Source of the DNA: Desulfurococcales archaeon
Lineage (GTDB): Archaea > Thermoproteota > Thermoprotei_A > Sulfolobales > Desulfurococcaceae
Length of the DNA stretch: 15,193 bases
Direction: 5' to 3'
NCBI GenBank assembly: GCA_027083045.1
Contig: JALWQP010000115.1
Span: 1-15,193, forward strand
A program made the translations under genes and the position numbers. Positions 1 to 6,716 of this stretch are shown here, in pieces (positions within the stretch are counted from its first letter, which is position 1; each line of letters begins with the position of its first letter). Below the pieces are notes generated by a model, which was not told the DNA's origin, made no database searches, and saw only the letters and a program-made list of their open reading frames with translations.

Positions 1-878
1 CCTGATACCATTGACAGTATAATTGACACGATAAAAACGCCCGCCGTAAAGGATATCATTTGTGGTAAAAAGATTCTCCCACGCTTGTGTTTCAGAAGCA
101 CATAGTACATAACGAGGGGCTGGGCACTTATGAACATAAATAGCGTGACAGGTGGCAGCAAGTATGGCGGAAAAACAGCATAAGTTGAAAAACCCCCGGT
201 GCTGACAGTTGTTAATGCATTGATCATAGCCGAGTAAGTATCCATACCCAATACTAAATATGTGATAAGAGCTAACAAGGTAAGTACAGAATATATCTTG
301 AGTATTTCAACAACGTTTCTCCTACTAAGGGGACTAACCCTGATCTTACCGAGATGAGCCAAATAAATGTTATAAGCCGCTGATCCCGGGGGAACCATAA
401 CTGTTAGTGTAAAAAATGCTATTCCAAGCCCACCAACCCACTGATAATATGATCGTATAAAATTCACTGTCGAGTCCACTGCGAAGGGGGGCAAGCACGA
501 GAGCCCCGTAGTAGTAATAGACGACACACCTTCGAATAATGCGTCAATTAAATCCGCGCCCTTAGTAAGGAGAGGAAATAACATCATAAAAGGCGGTATT
601 AGAAAGGCAAAAACCATTATGGTCATTGCCTCAACTAGACTTACTGAGCCGGGCTGATACCGTCTTGATAACATGTATCCGATGACATAAATGATTACTG
701 TTTCGAAGATCATTAGAAGCTTAAAAGTGAGCGACTCTTCAAATAGTAGAGCAAATACTGTGGGAACAATATTTGCTATCGATAAAACCATCAGTACATT
801 ACCCACATGATGTAATAACGTATCTTTATCATATCTTTTAAACGACAGTTCCACTAACCTCCAACTCATTAGAGGCAT
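1..878 (-). CDS. TrkH/TrkG-family potassium uptake protein (partial, C-terminus outside window)
   Basis: This is the membrane-embedded, ion-conducting subunit of a Trk/Ktr-type K+ uptake system. I translated the minus strand by eye: the frame opens at an ATG at 878 and stays open to base 1, giving 292 codons. Two potassium-filter P-loops are visible. The first reads EGVSSITTTGLS (about residues 117-128) and the second NALTTVSTGGFST (about residues 221-233). Both sit between hydrophobic helices, as in TrkH, and a third-repeat region follows. Full TrkH proteins have about 450-500 residues, so roughly a third is missing. A TTTTTATAG element at about 897-905 lies some 25 bases before the ATG, suggesting a leaderless mRNA; a second in-frame ATG is at 869. 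The gene is divergent from the DUF1614 gene. No TrkA regulatory gene is visible in the window. The family call is firm; the K+ versus Na+/K+ preference is not readable. Confidence 0.9.
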   Translation of the reverse strand, partial: MPLMSWRLVELSFKRYDKDTLLHHVGNVLMVLSIANIVPTVFALLFEESLTFKLLMIFETVIIYVIGYMLSRRYQPGSVSLVEAMTIMVFAFLIPPFMMLFPLLTKGADLIDALFEGVSSITTTGLSCLPPFAVDSTVNFIRSYYQWVGGLGIAFFTLTVMVPPGSAAYNIYLAHLGKIRVSPLSRRNVVEILKIYSVLTLLALITYLVLGMDTYSAMINALTTVSTGGFSTYAVFPPYLLPPVTLFMFISAQPLVMYYVLLKHKRGRIFLPQMISFTAGVFIVSIILSMVS

Positions 879-953
879 TATGTCATATTATTATTAATCT
901 ATAAAAACACATATAGCGTATATATCTGAACAAAGATCATAGATGCCGTCGGG

Positions 954-1793
954 ATGAAGATTATGACTCCCCCAGACCCTTGGAGGGATGAGGAGGGTTT
1001 CGCGCCCAGACCGTCTAGTTTCTTGGAGGACGAGAAACACGAAAAGAGGATAATAGTATCGTTTCCTTCGCATCCCTTGATGATCATGCTTTACCTGTTC
1101 TTATTATTTCCCCTTTTTGTTTCGGCACCATATGTTTTCGGGTATTTATCGTCTCTTCTAGGAATATCTAGGCCAGCTGCTTTTATGTTGGGGCCATTGA
1201 TTTTTCTTCTAAGCCTTGTTCTGAGCCCTTTCAACATAGTGATTAAGAGGATCAGTACGGGGAAACAAATGATAGTATTAGAGCAGAGATATGTGTACTT
1301 CTTTGGCATCCCCTTTCCAGTCATTACTCCGCGTGTTGTGAAACAAGAGATTGTTCTCGCCATCAATGTTGGCGGCGCAATTATTCCTATAGGGCTGAGC
1401 TTACTGTTGTTGCTAAAAATGGCTATGGATTCCCCCCTAATTTTCATCTATTCTCTAATAGTGATCAGTGTAACGGCCATAATATCTTATGTATCATCTC
1501 GTGCAATACCGGGCGTGGGCATAGCTGTTCCAGCGTTCCTCCCACCTTTAACGAGCGTGGTTATGACAGCCCTATTGATCCATGAATCATATATGGCTAT
1601 ACCAGTCGCATACGTAGGTGGAGTATTGGGAAGTCTTATTGGTGCAGACCTACTTAGATTGGGCAAAGAATTAAACAAGTTTATCGAGCACTATGGTGCG
1701 ACCATGCTAAGTATTGGAGGCGCTGGTACTTTCGACGGAATATATCTCTCAGGCCTTATAGCATCATTACTTGTACCTTTATTCACATACTAG
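954..1793 (+). CDS. DUF1614 family integral membrane protein
   Basis: A 279-residue polytopic membrane protein of unknown function. A soluble N-terminus of about 40 residues (acidic, with prolines) precedes 7-8 hydrophobic segments, the first around residues 41-62. The C-terminal stretch containing the motif GGAGTFDGIYLSG (about residues 255-267) is what I recognise as characteristic of DUF1614 (COG4089) proteins of archaea and some bacteria. A central glycine/proline-rich segment (PGVGIAVPAFLPP) lies between helices. Start choice: ATG 954 is used here. ATG 963 is an alternative because GGATGA at 952-957 sits five bases before it. A TATA-like GTATATAT at about 918-925 would place transcription near 947. 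The gene stands between a divergent trkH and the eS25 gene, and neither neighbour suggests a role. No enzymatic motif was seen. Confidence 0.82.
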   Translation: MKIMTPPDPWRDEEGFAPRPSSFLEDEKHEKRIIVSFPSHPLMIMLYLFLLFPLFVSAPYVFGYLSSLLGISRPAAFMLGPLIFLLSLVLSPFNIVIKRISTGKQMIVLEQRYVYFFGIPFPVITPRVVKQEIVLAINVGGAIIPIGLSLLLLLKMAMDSPLIFIYSLIVISVTAIISYVSSRAIPGVGIAVPAFLPPLTSVVMTALLIHESYMAIPVAYVGGVLGSLIGADLLRLGKELNKFIEHYGATMLSIGGAGTFDGIYLSGLIASLLVPLFTY

Positions 1794-1811
1794 CTTGGAA
1801 AGACACGCAAA

Positions 1812-1820
1812 TTTAAATAT
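1812..1820 (+). promoter_or_regulatory. TATA box of the eS25 gene
   Basis: TTTAAATAT lies in the short gap after the DUF1614 gene. With the usual 25-base distance it places transcription start near 1841-1845, just upstream of the AGGTGA ribosome binding site at 1845-1850 and the ATG at 1856. This is a good match to a short-leader archaeal promoter. Confidence 0.6.
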
Positions 1821-1855
1821 CGATAACCACAAAAACCCTAGTCCAGGTGACTGAC

Positions 1856-2128
1856 ATGGCCAGGGGGAAGAGAGGACGTAAAGAAGAACCAACGGAGACA
1901 AAAAGGGTAGTGTCTCTCGAGACGCAGATCGAGGTGACAGGAGATATAATAAAAAGATTCGAGCGAGACTTGAAGCGTGGCTCCTTTAAGGTTATAACTC
2001 CTTATCAACTGGCACAAGCATACAGTATCAGGGTTAGTACCGCGAGAAAACTGTTAAGAGCCGCTGCCGAAAAAGGGTTGATAAAACTGTATAGTGGTGG
2101 GAGGAACCCGATATATGTCAAAGCTTAG
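1856..2128 (+). CDS. rps25e: Small ribosomal subunit protein eS25 (S25e)
   Basis: A component of the small ribosomal subunit found in archaea and eukaryotes but not bacteria. The 90-residue protein has a basic N-terminal tail (MARGKRGRKEE), then a winged-helix core: ITPYQLAQAYSIRVSTARK at about residues 47-65 followed by LLRAAAEKGLIKLYSGGRNPIYV. This core and the length are diagnostic of the family. The reading frame can be extended to a GTG at 1847, but that GTG is part of the ribosome binding site AGGTGA (1845-1850), which sits five bases before ATG 1856; I therefore start at 1856. The gene has its own TATA box and ends five bases before the convergent DUF5305 gene. Confidence 0.95.
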   Translation: MARGKRGRKEEPTETKRVVSLETQIEVTGDIIKRFERDLKRGSFKVITPYQLAQAYSIRVSTARKLLRAAAEKGLIKLYSGGRNPIYVKA

Positions 2129-2133
2129 GGATA

Positions 2134-3174
2134 TCATAGTATTTTATTGAGTTCGCTGTTCTCATAGATTACTACATTGTTTCTTGTGTTTACTACTAAT
2201 TGGTTCCTATCACGGTCATATATTATGATCTCGCCATAAAGTTCCGACGCGCGAATTATATCTCTTATATCCTCTACCTTAACGATCTCTTTGTTATTAT
2301 GAATGAATTTACCGTAGAGTATTCTGGACTTATATTTCTTCAATACTTTCTCGGGATAACTGTTGCCATCACTAATCATGTAATATGCTATGGTGCCTAG
2401 AGTTGAAAGCATTATAGTCGCAGATATGAGTGTTGAGTAAAAAGTTTTCTCGCGAAGCCAGACTGTATTTATCTCCATACCCAATATCGTTGTATTACCT
2501 GGTATGTATATTGTGCTATCCTTCTCTATGGATAACGTTGTGTTATCAGTTCTTGTCTTGACGATTTTATTTAGCTCATCATAATCAATAACTATGGCCG
2601 GAGAGAAATCATATGCACGGTAAGCATAACCGTAATAGATTGTATATACTAGCTTATACCTTATTTTTATAGTGTACCCTAAGGGGTTTATTCCTATCTG
2701 GTCGTTTATTTTTTTCACAAACGAAGTATACTTGTCAAATGATACATATCCATTATCAGTAATAGTATTATTTGATGCATCGATATTTTCTTCTGTAATG
2801 ATTTTCCTCCATGAGGCTGTTGAGATTTCTATTGTCTTGATGACACTAATTGTTTTATTTGTTGGTTCTCCATATAGCGGATCAGCATAGTATTTAGTAT
2901 TGATCGTAATGTTATATGAAAAACCTCGTGCCAAGGACAGATAGATTGACTTGCTACTTATTTCCGTCTTATTGTCGAATAGTATTGATGGTTTTATATG
3001 ATAATTGAATGATATATGAGCATCTGACTCCAAGAGTTTGGTTTTAACACTCCTCCGGATATAAGAGGGCGTTCTATATGCTATGCTAAGAGCGGACGCA
3101 GATACCACGAATACAGCCATGGATATCACAAGTATAATGATGAGTATGGTTTTATAGTTCTTAACGAATTTCAT
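2134..3174 (-). CDS. DUF5305-like membrane-anchored protein of the signal-peptidase locus
   Basis: A 346-residue protein with a transmembrane segment near the N-terminus (about residues 9-30), a roughly 210-residue extracytoplasmic region rich in beta-type sequence with six N-glycosylation sequons (N68, N88, N106, N135, N211, N227), a second transmembrane helix (about 244-266) and an 80-residue charged C-terminal domain that should be cytoplasmic. This architecture and the position next to a signal peptidase match the archaeal DUF5305 family as I recall it; molecular function is unknown. Its ATG lies inside the last codons of the signal peptidase gene (14-base overlap, ATGA-type junction), so the two are almost certainly translated from one transcript. 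The topology would suit an assembly or anchoring partner that spans the membrane and senses or holds the secreted subunits; that role is inference. Confidence 0.68.
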   Translation of the reverse strand: MKFVKNYKTILIIILVISMAVFVVSASALSIAYRTPSYIRRSVKTKLLESDAHISFNYHIKPSILFDNKTEISSKSIYLSLARGFSYNITINTKYYADPLYGEPTNKTISVIKTIEISTASWRKIITEENIDASNNTITDNGYVSFDKYTSFVKKINDQIGINPLGYTIKIRYKLVYTIYYGYAYRAYDFSPAIVIDYDELNKIVKTRTDNTTLSIEKDSTIYIPGNTTILGMEINTVWLREKTFYSTLISATIMLSTLGTIAYYMISDGNSYPEKVLKKYKSRILYGKFIHNNKEIVKVEDIRDIIRASELYGEIIIYDRDRNQLVVNTRNNVVIYENSELNKIL

Positions 3175-4369
3175 ACATATACCACCTTTTTATGAGCTTT
3201 ATATAATATGATAAAAACAATATAAGAAGAATTACCGATACTGTGAAAAGAAGCCCCATATAATAAGTTCCTAACAAGCGTGATATAGCAACAAGCGGTA
3301 ACCCTATATATGGTAAGACAGCGAAGGTCTTACCTATTATCTTGTCTGACCTGATCTTCCACGGATCAATATAATTATTGGCATCGCCCTTCGTAATAAT
3401 GTAGTTTTCCTCAATAGCGTGTATTCTATGCACTATTATTGTGCCCTGTGTCGAGAAGACTATTATATCTCCTACATTGTAATGATCCTCCTTTTCAACA
3501 AGCACAAGATCGCCAGGATTTACAGAGGGCTCCATCGAGCCAGTAAGGACAACAAATGAGTGTAAACCCACAATCTGAAACAGAGCGACTAGGCCTAATA
3601 CTATCAGAGGGAAAATAGTCCTTATTTTTCCAGTAATACTGGTTTCTGTTTTGGGAGTCAGCAAGGGGCTGTGTGTAAACTTGCTATAATCAAGTATAAC
3701 TAGAGATGCTATTAGCCCTATCATCATCATAATACTGGACATATACATTTTTATCATGGGCTGAATGGGGAAAAAATACCAGATCATATCAGTCCCCAAT
3801 CGGTAAAAGAGCGCAGGCAATAGACCATATGATATAATGATAGTGCTTGTGATAATATTCATCATTAGTTCTCTCATGAATAAGATACTTGTCTCTCCAA
3901 TGTTTGTTACGAACTGTACTGTCGGAAACATAATGATGGACATTATGATATTTATGAGAAGTATAAATAGTAAATTCCATTTCTTCAACATCAATGCCTT
4001 TACATGCTCAATAGCCATGAGACTAGTTAATGTTAATATAAACGGCATTATCGCTGTTATTGGTTCAATGAAATAGATACTTTTACCGAAACCAAATATT
4101 ATTCCTGAGAAGAAAAATGGCGCCAATGTAGAGGCTATCATTAATGGTATATACGATGATATGATACTATATGTTGTCTTTTTATATACCACGTGTCGAT
4201 AAGTTATGGTAACAATTAGTATGTTTAAAACTATCGGTACAAGATAGAATGATGCACCATATAGTACGTTTAGATATTTTAGCATATATGTTGTTAAGAT
4301 GAGTAGAAATGGTAGAAGAGTCGATATATACTGTCTAGTCGTTGATAACAAATTTGTATCTCTCTTCAT
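3161..4369 (-). CDS. Signal peptidase I (S26B, ER/SipW type) with large N-terminal membrane domain
   Basis: A membrane serine peptidase that should remove signal peptides. The S26 domain occupies about residues 265-365 of 402. Ser278 lies in GSMEP and His314 in VHRI, so this is the Ser/His type of archaea, ER Sec11 and Bacillus SipW, not the Ser/Lys bacterial type. A GDANNYID stretch (328-335) supplies the conserved aspartate region, and a C-terminal helix follows (about 370-390). Unusually, about 240 residues forming some seven hydrophobic helices precede the catalytic domain; standard archaeal signal peptidases are about 150-220 residues. I start at ATG 4369: a TATA box at 4390-4398 would put transcription at about 4370, giving a leaderless mRNA and excluding the upstream TTG at 4381. 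The two upstream genes encode proteins with SipW-type signals, and the downstream gene overlaps it, so it is probably a dedicated processing enzyme. Confidence 0.88.
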   Translation of the reverse strand: MKRDTNLLSTTRQYISTLLPFLLILTTYMLKYLNVLYGASFYLVPIVLNILIVTITYRHVVYKKTTYSIISSYIPLMIASTLAPFFFSGIIFGFGKSIYFIEPITAIMPFILTLTSLMAIEHVKALMLKKWNLLFILLINIIMSIIMFPTVQFVTNIGETSILFMRELMMNIITSTIIISYGLLPALFYRLGTDMIWYFFPIQPMIKMYMSSIMMMIGLIASLVILDYSKFTHSPLLTPKTETSITGKIRTIFPLIVLGLVALFQIVGLHSFVVLTGSMEPSVNPGDLVLVEKEDHYNVGDIIVFSTQGTIIVHRIHAIEENYIITKGDANNYIDPWKIRSDKIIGKTFAVLPYIGLPLVAISRLLGTYYMGLLFTVSVILLILFLSYYIKLIKRWYMYEIR

Positions 4370-4374
4370 GATTT

Positions 4375-4394
4375 TATACAAAAGAGTTTGTATA
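4375..4394. promoter_or_regulatory. Palindrome overlapping the signal peptidase promoter
   Basis: A perfect inverted repeat with arms TATACAAA (4375-4382) and TTTGTATA (4387-4394) around a four-base AGAG spacer. It covers the 3' half of the TATA element (4390-4398, minus strand) and the predicted transcription start. A dimeric repressor bound here would block initiation. The regulator is not known; the winged-helix protein at 5993-6676 is a candidate. Confidence 0.5.
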
Positions 4395-4398
4395 TAGG
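4390..4398 (-). promoter_or_regulatory. TATA box of the signal peptidase gene
   Basis: Read on the minus strand the sequence is CTATATACA, centred about 25 bases before ATG 4369. No GGTGA-type site lies between it and the ATG, consistent with leaderless translation. It lets the peptidase and DUF5305 genes be expressed separately from the subunit genes. Confidence 0.5.
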
Positions 4399-4420
4399 GG
4401 TTGAAAAATATTCCCCCTAT
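4394..4420. repeat. Inverted repeat ATAGGGG...CCCCTAT between subunit and peptidase genes
   Basis: Perfect seven-base arms (4394-4400 and 4414-4420) flank a 13-base AT-rich loop. It lies just after the stop of the second secreted-protein gene and runs into the TATA box of the peptidase gene. It may fold in RNA as a 3'-end hairpin of the upstream transcript (the U-rich run is in the loop) or act as a second operator at the peptidase promoter. Confidence 0.4.
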
Positions 4421-4441
4421 TTTTTACAGTTATTTTATCCT

Positions 4442-5122
4442 TTAAGCACCCGAAGGCACATTACTGTTATATTCGTTCCACTGGATAGCATCATAATATA
4501 TTATGAACGTCAAGTTAGTGTTTTGTGGCATATCCTGCAATATTGTTATATCGAAACTAATATCGGCACTTTGACCTGGGTGTAGTTGTGCACCAAAGTT
4601 GTCTCCCCACCACATCATGATATCTGGCTTACCATCGCCATTGAGATCTATAGGTGTACCGTTGGTCTGTTGCTCGCTATATAATGAGTAAAATGTTGAT
4701 GTCCCTGTACCGTTATGGAATCTTATTCGCCATATTTTGAGCGGTATTGTACCTGAGTTGATAACACTAAATCCCACGTGGGTATAATACCATGGATAAC
4801 CATTTACTATCGTTATGTTTAACGCGTCATAGTCTCCGTCACCATCAGTATCTATTAGATTAACATATGTTGTTCCAACGTCTTTGTTTTCGGGAACCGG
4901 AATAATGATCTTTTGCGGTATTGCATGGAAGTCTACCATATAGTCTGGCGTATTTGGTGGATCAGTTGATGAAACAGTACCATATACAAACGCAAAGTCT
5001 AGTTTGCCAGTGTTAACATGGTTATTTATCAGTAGTGTTTGGTACCACATTGCATAAGCTACTATTGAACCTATGAGCATTATGAGCGCGAATATTCCGA
5101 TTATTGCGATTTGTTTTCTCAT
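4442..5122 (-). CDS. Secreted TasA/CalY-like protein with SipW-type signal peptide (paralogue 2)
   Basis: A 226-residue extracellular protein, probably a fibre or matrix subunit. The N-terminus is a short hydrophobic signal (about residues 4-24) ending AYAMW, followed by YQTLLINNHVNTGKLDF, which resembles the post-cleavage region of SipW substrates. It is a clear paralogue of the protein encoded at 5199-5780: both contain LNITI(V/I)NGYP, then a beta-rich stretch with GTIP, and both end near QWNE. Two aspartate-rich loops (D91-D99 and D159-D167, DxDGD and DxNGDG types) look like calcium-binding loops absent from the paralogue. Four N-glycosylation sequons are present (N102, N137, N154, N203). 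A GGTGA site lies seven bases before the ATG. There is no cysteine. TasA-like function is inferred from signal type, fold pattern and neighbours; sequence identity to TasA itself is not claimed. Confidence 0.75.
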   Translation of the reverse strand: MRKQIAIIGIFALIMLIGSIVAYAMWYQTLLINNHVNTGKLDFAFVYGTVSSTDPPNTPDYMVDFHAIPQKIIIPVPENKDVGTTYVNLIDTDGDGDYDALNITIVNGYPWYYTHVGFSVINSGTIPLKIWRIRFHNGTGTSTFYSLYSEQQTNGTPIDLNGDGKPDIMMWWGDNFGAQLHPGQSADISFDITILQDMPQNTNLTFIIYYDAIQWNEYNSNVPSGA

Positions 5123-5146
5123 GTTATATTCACCAGATTTTTATTC

Positions 5147-5161
5147 GGAGGTTGTACCTCC
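5147..5161. repeat. Small hairpin between the two secreted-protein genes
   Basis: A perfect six-base inverted repeat (GGAGGT 5147-5152, ACCTCC 5156-5161) with a three-base loop lies between the stop of the first subunit gene (5199) and the GGTGA site of the second. In mRNA it would be a stable GC-rich stem in an AT-rich gap. It could set the ratio of the two subunits by partial termination, 3'-end protection or processing. Confidence 0.45.
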
Positions 5162-5198
5162 ATGAAAAACTTATCATATCGTTTCATATCATGTTACC

Positions 5199-5780
5199 TT
5201 ATATCCGTGTATTATGTGGTACTTCATTCCACTGAGCGAATGTTAGTGATATATCGAATGTATATGTCGTCATCTCAGATGCAGCTTGTTTAATACATAT
5301 TGATAATGTATAGGTACCGTTCTCATTAGGATGTATCTGTGTATCTTTAGGTATGCCTAGGTTGACACGTAGAGCTGTTGTATTTACACCCGTTATAGTA
5401 TAATTAAGTAGTTTAACTGGTATTGTACCTATGTTAGTCACATTGAAGGTTATGTTCGCAAAATAGCCTGGATAACCATTAATGATCGTTATGTTTAGCT
5501 TTATGGTATTGTTCTGTTCATCAAGTATCTCGGGGGTCACTATAATATTTGCTACATCTTTACCCTCAGAATTATCATAGCATGAGCCATCATCGCATCC
5601 ACACTGAGGATCGGGGCCATTGTCGTTGACTGTCCATCCGCCAAATGCAACACGTACCTCCCCTGTATGGATGTACGTGTTTATATTGATAGTTTCAGAC
5701 CACATGGCTAATGCTGAGCCAAATGCCGTGAGAAGCGTGGCTAGCAATAGCACTCCAAGGGTTTTGCTTAAGGCGTACAT
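5199..5780 (-). CDS. Secreted TasA/CalY-like protein with SipW-type signal peptide (paralogue 1)
   Basis: A 193-residue secreted protein, first of two paralogous subunit genes. Residues about 6-25 form the signal helix, ending ALAMW, followed by SETININTYIHTGEVRVAF, the same layout as in paralogue 2 and in SipW substrates. Residues 57-72 hold an acidic cysteine-rich insert with C60, C62 and C67; a further cysteine, C162, lies near the C-terminus, so disulphides are possible. The core contains LNITIINGYPGY and GTIPVKLL and ends FAQWNE. Seven N-glycosylation sequons (N90, N96, N109, N113, N126, N133, N154) suggest a heavily glycosylated surface protein. GGTGA at 5785-5789 lies four bases before the ATG, and a TATA box precedes it. 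Being promoter-proximal, it may be the more abundant subunit (inference). Assignment to the TasA-like or archaeal bundling pilus group is an informed inference. Confidence 0.75.
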   Translation of the reverse strand: MYALSKTLGVLLLATLLTAFGSALAMWSETININTYIHTGEVRVAFGGWTVNDNGPDPQCGCDDGSCYDNSEGKDVANIIVTPEILDEQNNTIKLNITIINGYPGYFANITFNVTNIGTIPVKLLNYTITGVNTTALRVNLGIPKDTQIHPNENGTYTLSICIKQAASEMTTYTFDISLTFAQWNEVPHNTRI

Positions 5781-5813
5781 CTTTTCACCTTAGGAGATAA
5801 GGGTGTCGATAAA

Positions 5814-5824
5814 CTTATATTTAT
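5814..5824 (-). promoter_or_regulatory. Promoter (TATA box) of the secreted-protein operon
   Basis: On the minus strand the sequence reads about AAATATAAG, centred some 40 bases before the ATG at 5780. Transcription would start near 5795, a few bases ahead of the AGGTGA site at 5785-5790. The long inverted repeat at 5834-5877 lies directly upstream. Confidence 0.55.
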
Positions 5825-5833
5825 GAAAGGCAG

Positions 5834-5877
5834 ATTTTGTCTGGAGTTTGTATATGTATGAATTCTCTAGACAAAAT
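5834..5877. promoter_or_regulatory. Long-spaced inverted repeat upstream of the secreted-protein promoter
   Basis: Perfect nine-base arms ATTTTGTCT (5834-5842) and AGACAAAAT (5869-5877) are separated by 26 bases, with centres about 35 bases apart. The spacer contains GAGTTTGTATAT (5844-5855), which recurs at the peptidase promoter (4384-4395). The position, just upstream of the TATA element, suits an activator or a looping regulator. Confidence 0.5.
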
Positions 5878-5992
5878 GGATTTTTACAAAAGAATTAATC
5901 AATAATTCCAAGAGGTAAAATACTATAAACAATTATCTGAAAAATCTTTTATAACTACATACAATAATTCTAGTTCATCATTAAAACAAAGA

Positions 5993-6676
5993 TTATAAGA
6001 TCCGAAGCTCTCTTACAATGAATTTATCCTTAAGTCTTCGGAATTTTTCACATTCAAGCAGACCGAATAAATGGTCAAGATATCTTCTAATGTTTAGGAG
6101 TTTATCTTCGGACACGAATAATATGACGCTATAGCCTGTATCGAGAGAGACTATTATTAGCCAGGACAATATTTGCTGGATTTCTAGCTCTGTTGCATCT
6201 TTTGATAGAAAGCCTATGATATATTCTTTCTCGTTTATCTTGACATATAGATCAATGAAATACGTCCTAGTGGTTTGTCCCTTGACATTCATTCCCAGCC
6301 TAGTGGATTTGTCTATCTCAACGCATTCGCCTTCAGCTCCTATTTCTCTGCAGAACTCCTTCAAATTATCAATAAGCCTTGTAGTTGTTGCATGTTCGTT
6401 TCTCATGAACTTTCTGATCCTAGTGATAAGCATTAAAAGACGAACTCCTCGGGGAGTTATCCTGTACATTTTACGGTCTCGACCATCATTTATAATTTCT
6501 AACGCACCTTTGTTTACGAGGTCGGAAAGAATGGATTCAAGACTGCGGGTATTCAGATTAGCCGCATAGAGTATTCTAGTCTTTCTTGCTTTGCCTTCCT
6601 TCTCTATATATCTTAAAATAGTCTCAATAACCTCTATCTTGTTGCGATTTCGTCGTTCTTTTTCCATTACACCCAT
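5993..6676 (-). CDS. Winged-helix transcriptional regulator with unassigned C-terminal domain
   Basis: A 227-residue probable DNA-binding regulator. Residues about 14-80 form a winged helix: helices around IEVIETILRYIEKEG and KTRILYAANLNTRSLESIL, then DLVNKGALEIINDGRDRKMYRITPRG as the wing, the usual pattern of archaeal HTH_45-type proteins. A basic amphipathic helix follows (about 80-113). The C-terminal 105 residues are alpha/beta with strands around TYFIDLYVKI and EYIIGFLS and a hydrophobic helix at 166-179; I do not recognise this domain. It may sense a ligand or mediate dimerisation. ATG 6667 is an alternative start. It lies upstream of, and on the same strand as, the secreted-protein operon, separated by 212 bases containing the inverted repeats, which makes it the obvious candidate regulator of that operon. 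Its own upstream region also carries ATACAAA/TTTGTAT arms. Confidence 0.72.
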   Translation of the reverse strand: MGVMEKERRNRNKIEVIETILRYIEKEGKARKTRILYAANLNTRSLESILSDLVNKGALEIINDGRDRKMYRITPRGVRLLMLITRIRKFMRNEHATTTRLIDNLKEFCREIGAEGECVEIDKSTRLGMNVKGQTTRTYFIDLYVKINEKEYIIGFLSKDATELEIQQILSWLIIVSLDTGYSVILFVSEDKLLNIRRYLDHLFGLLECEKFRRLKDKFIVRELRIL

Positions 6677-6716
6677 CTCATTATTAATACAGACATGTTA
6701 TATGTACACGTTATAC

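Noticed and set aside
1091..1678. Minus-strand open frames inside the DUF1614 gene
   Set aside because: They lie antisense to a well-supported membrane protein, show no domain pattern and reflect its codon composition.
3789..4076. Histidine- and tyrosine-rich frame at 3789-3980 (minus) and a plus-strand frame at 3837-4076
   Set aside because: Both overlap the membrane domain of the signal peptidase; the composition follows from ATG/ATA-rich codons read out of frame.
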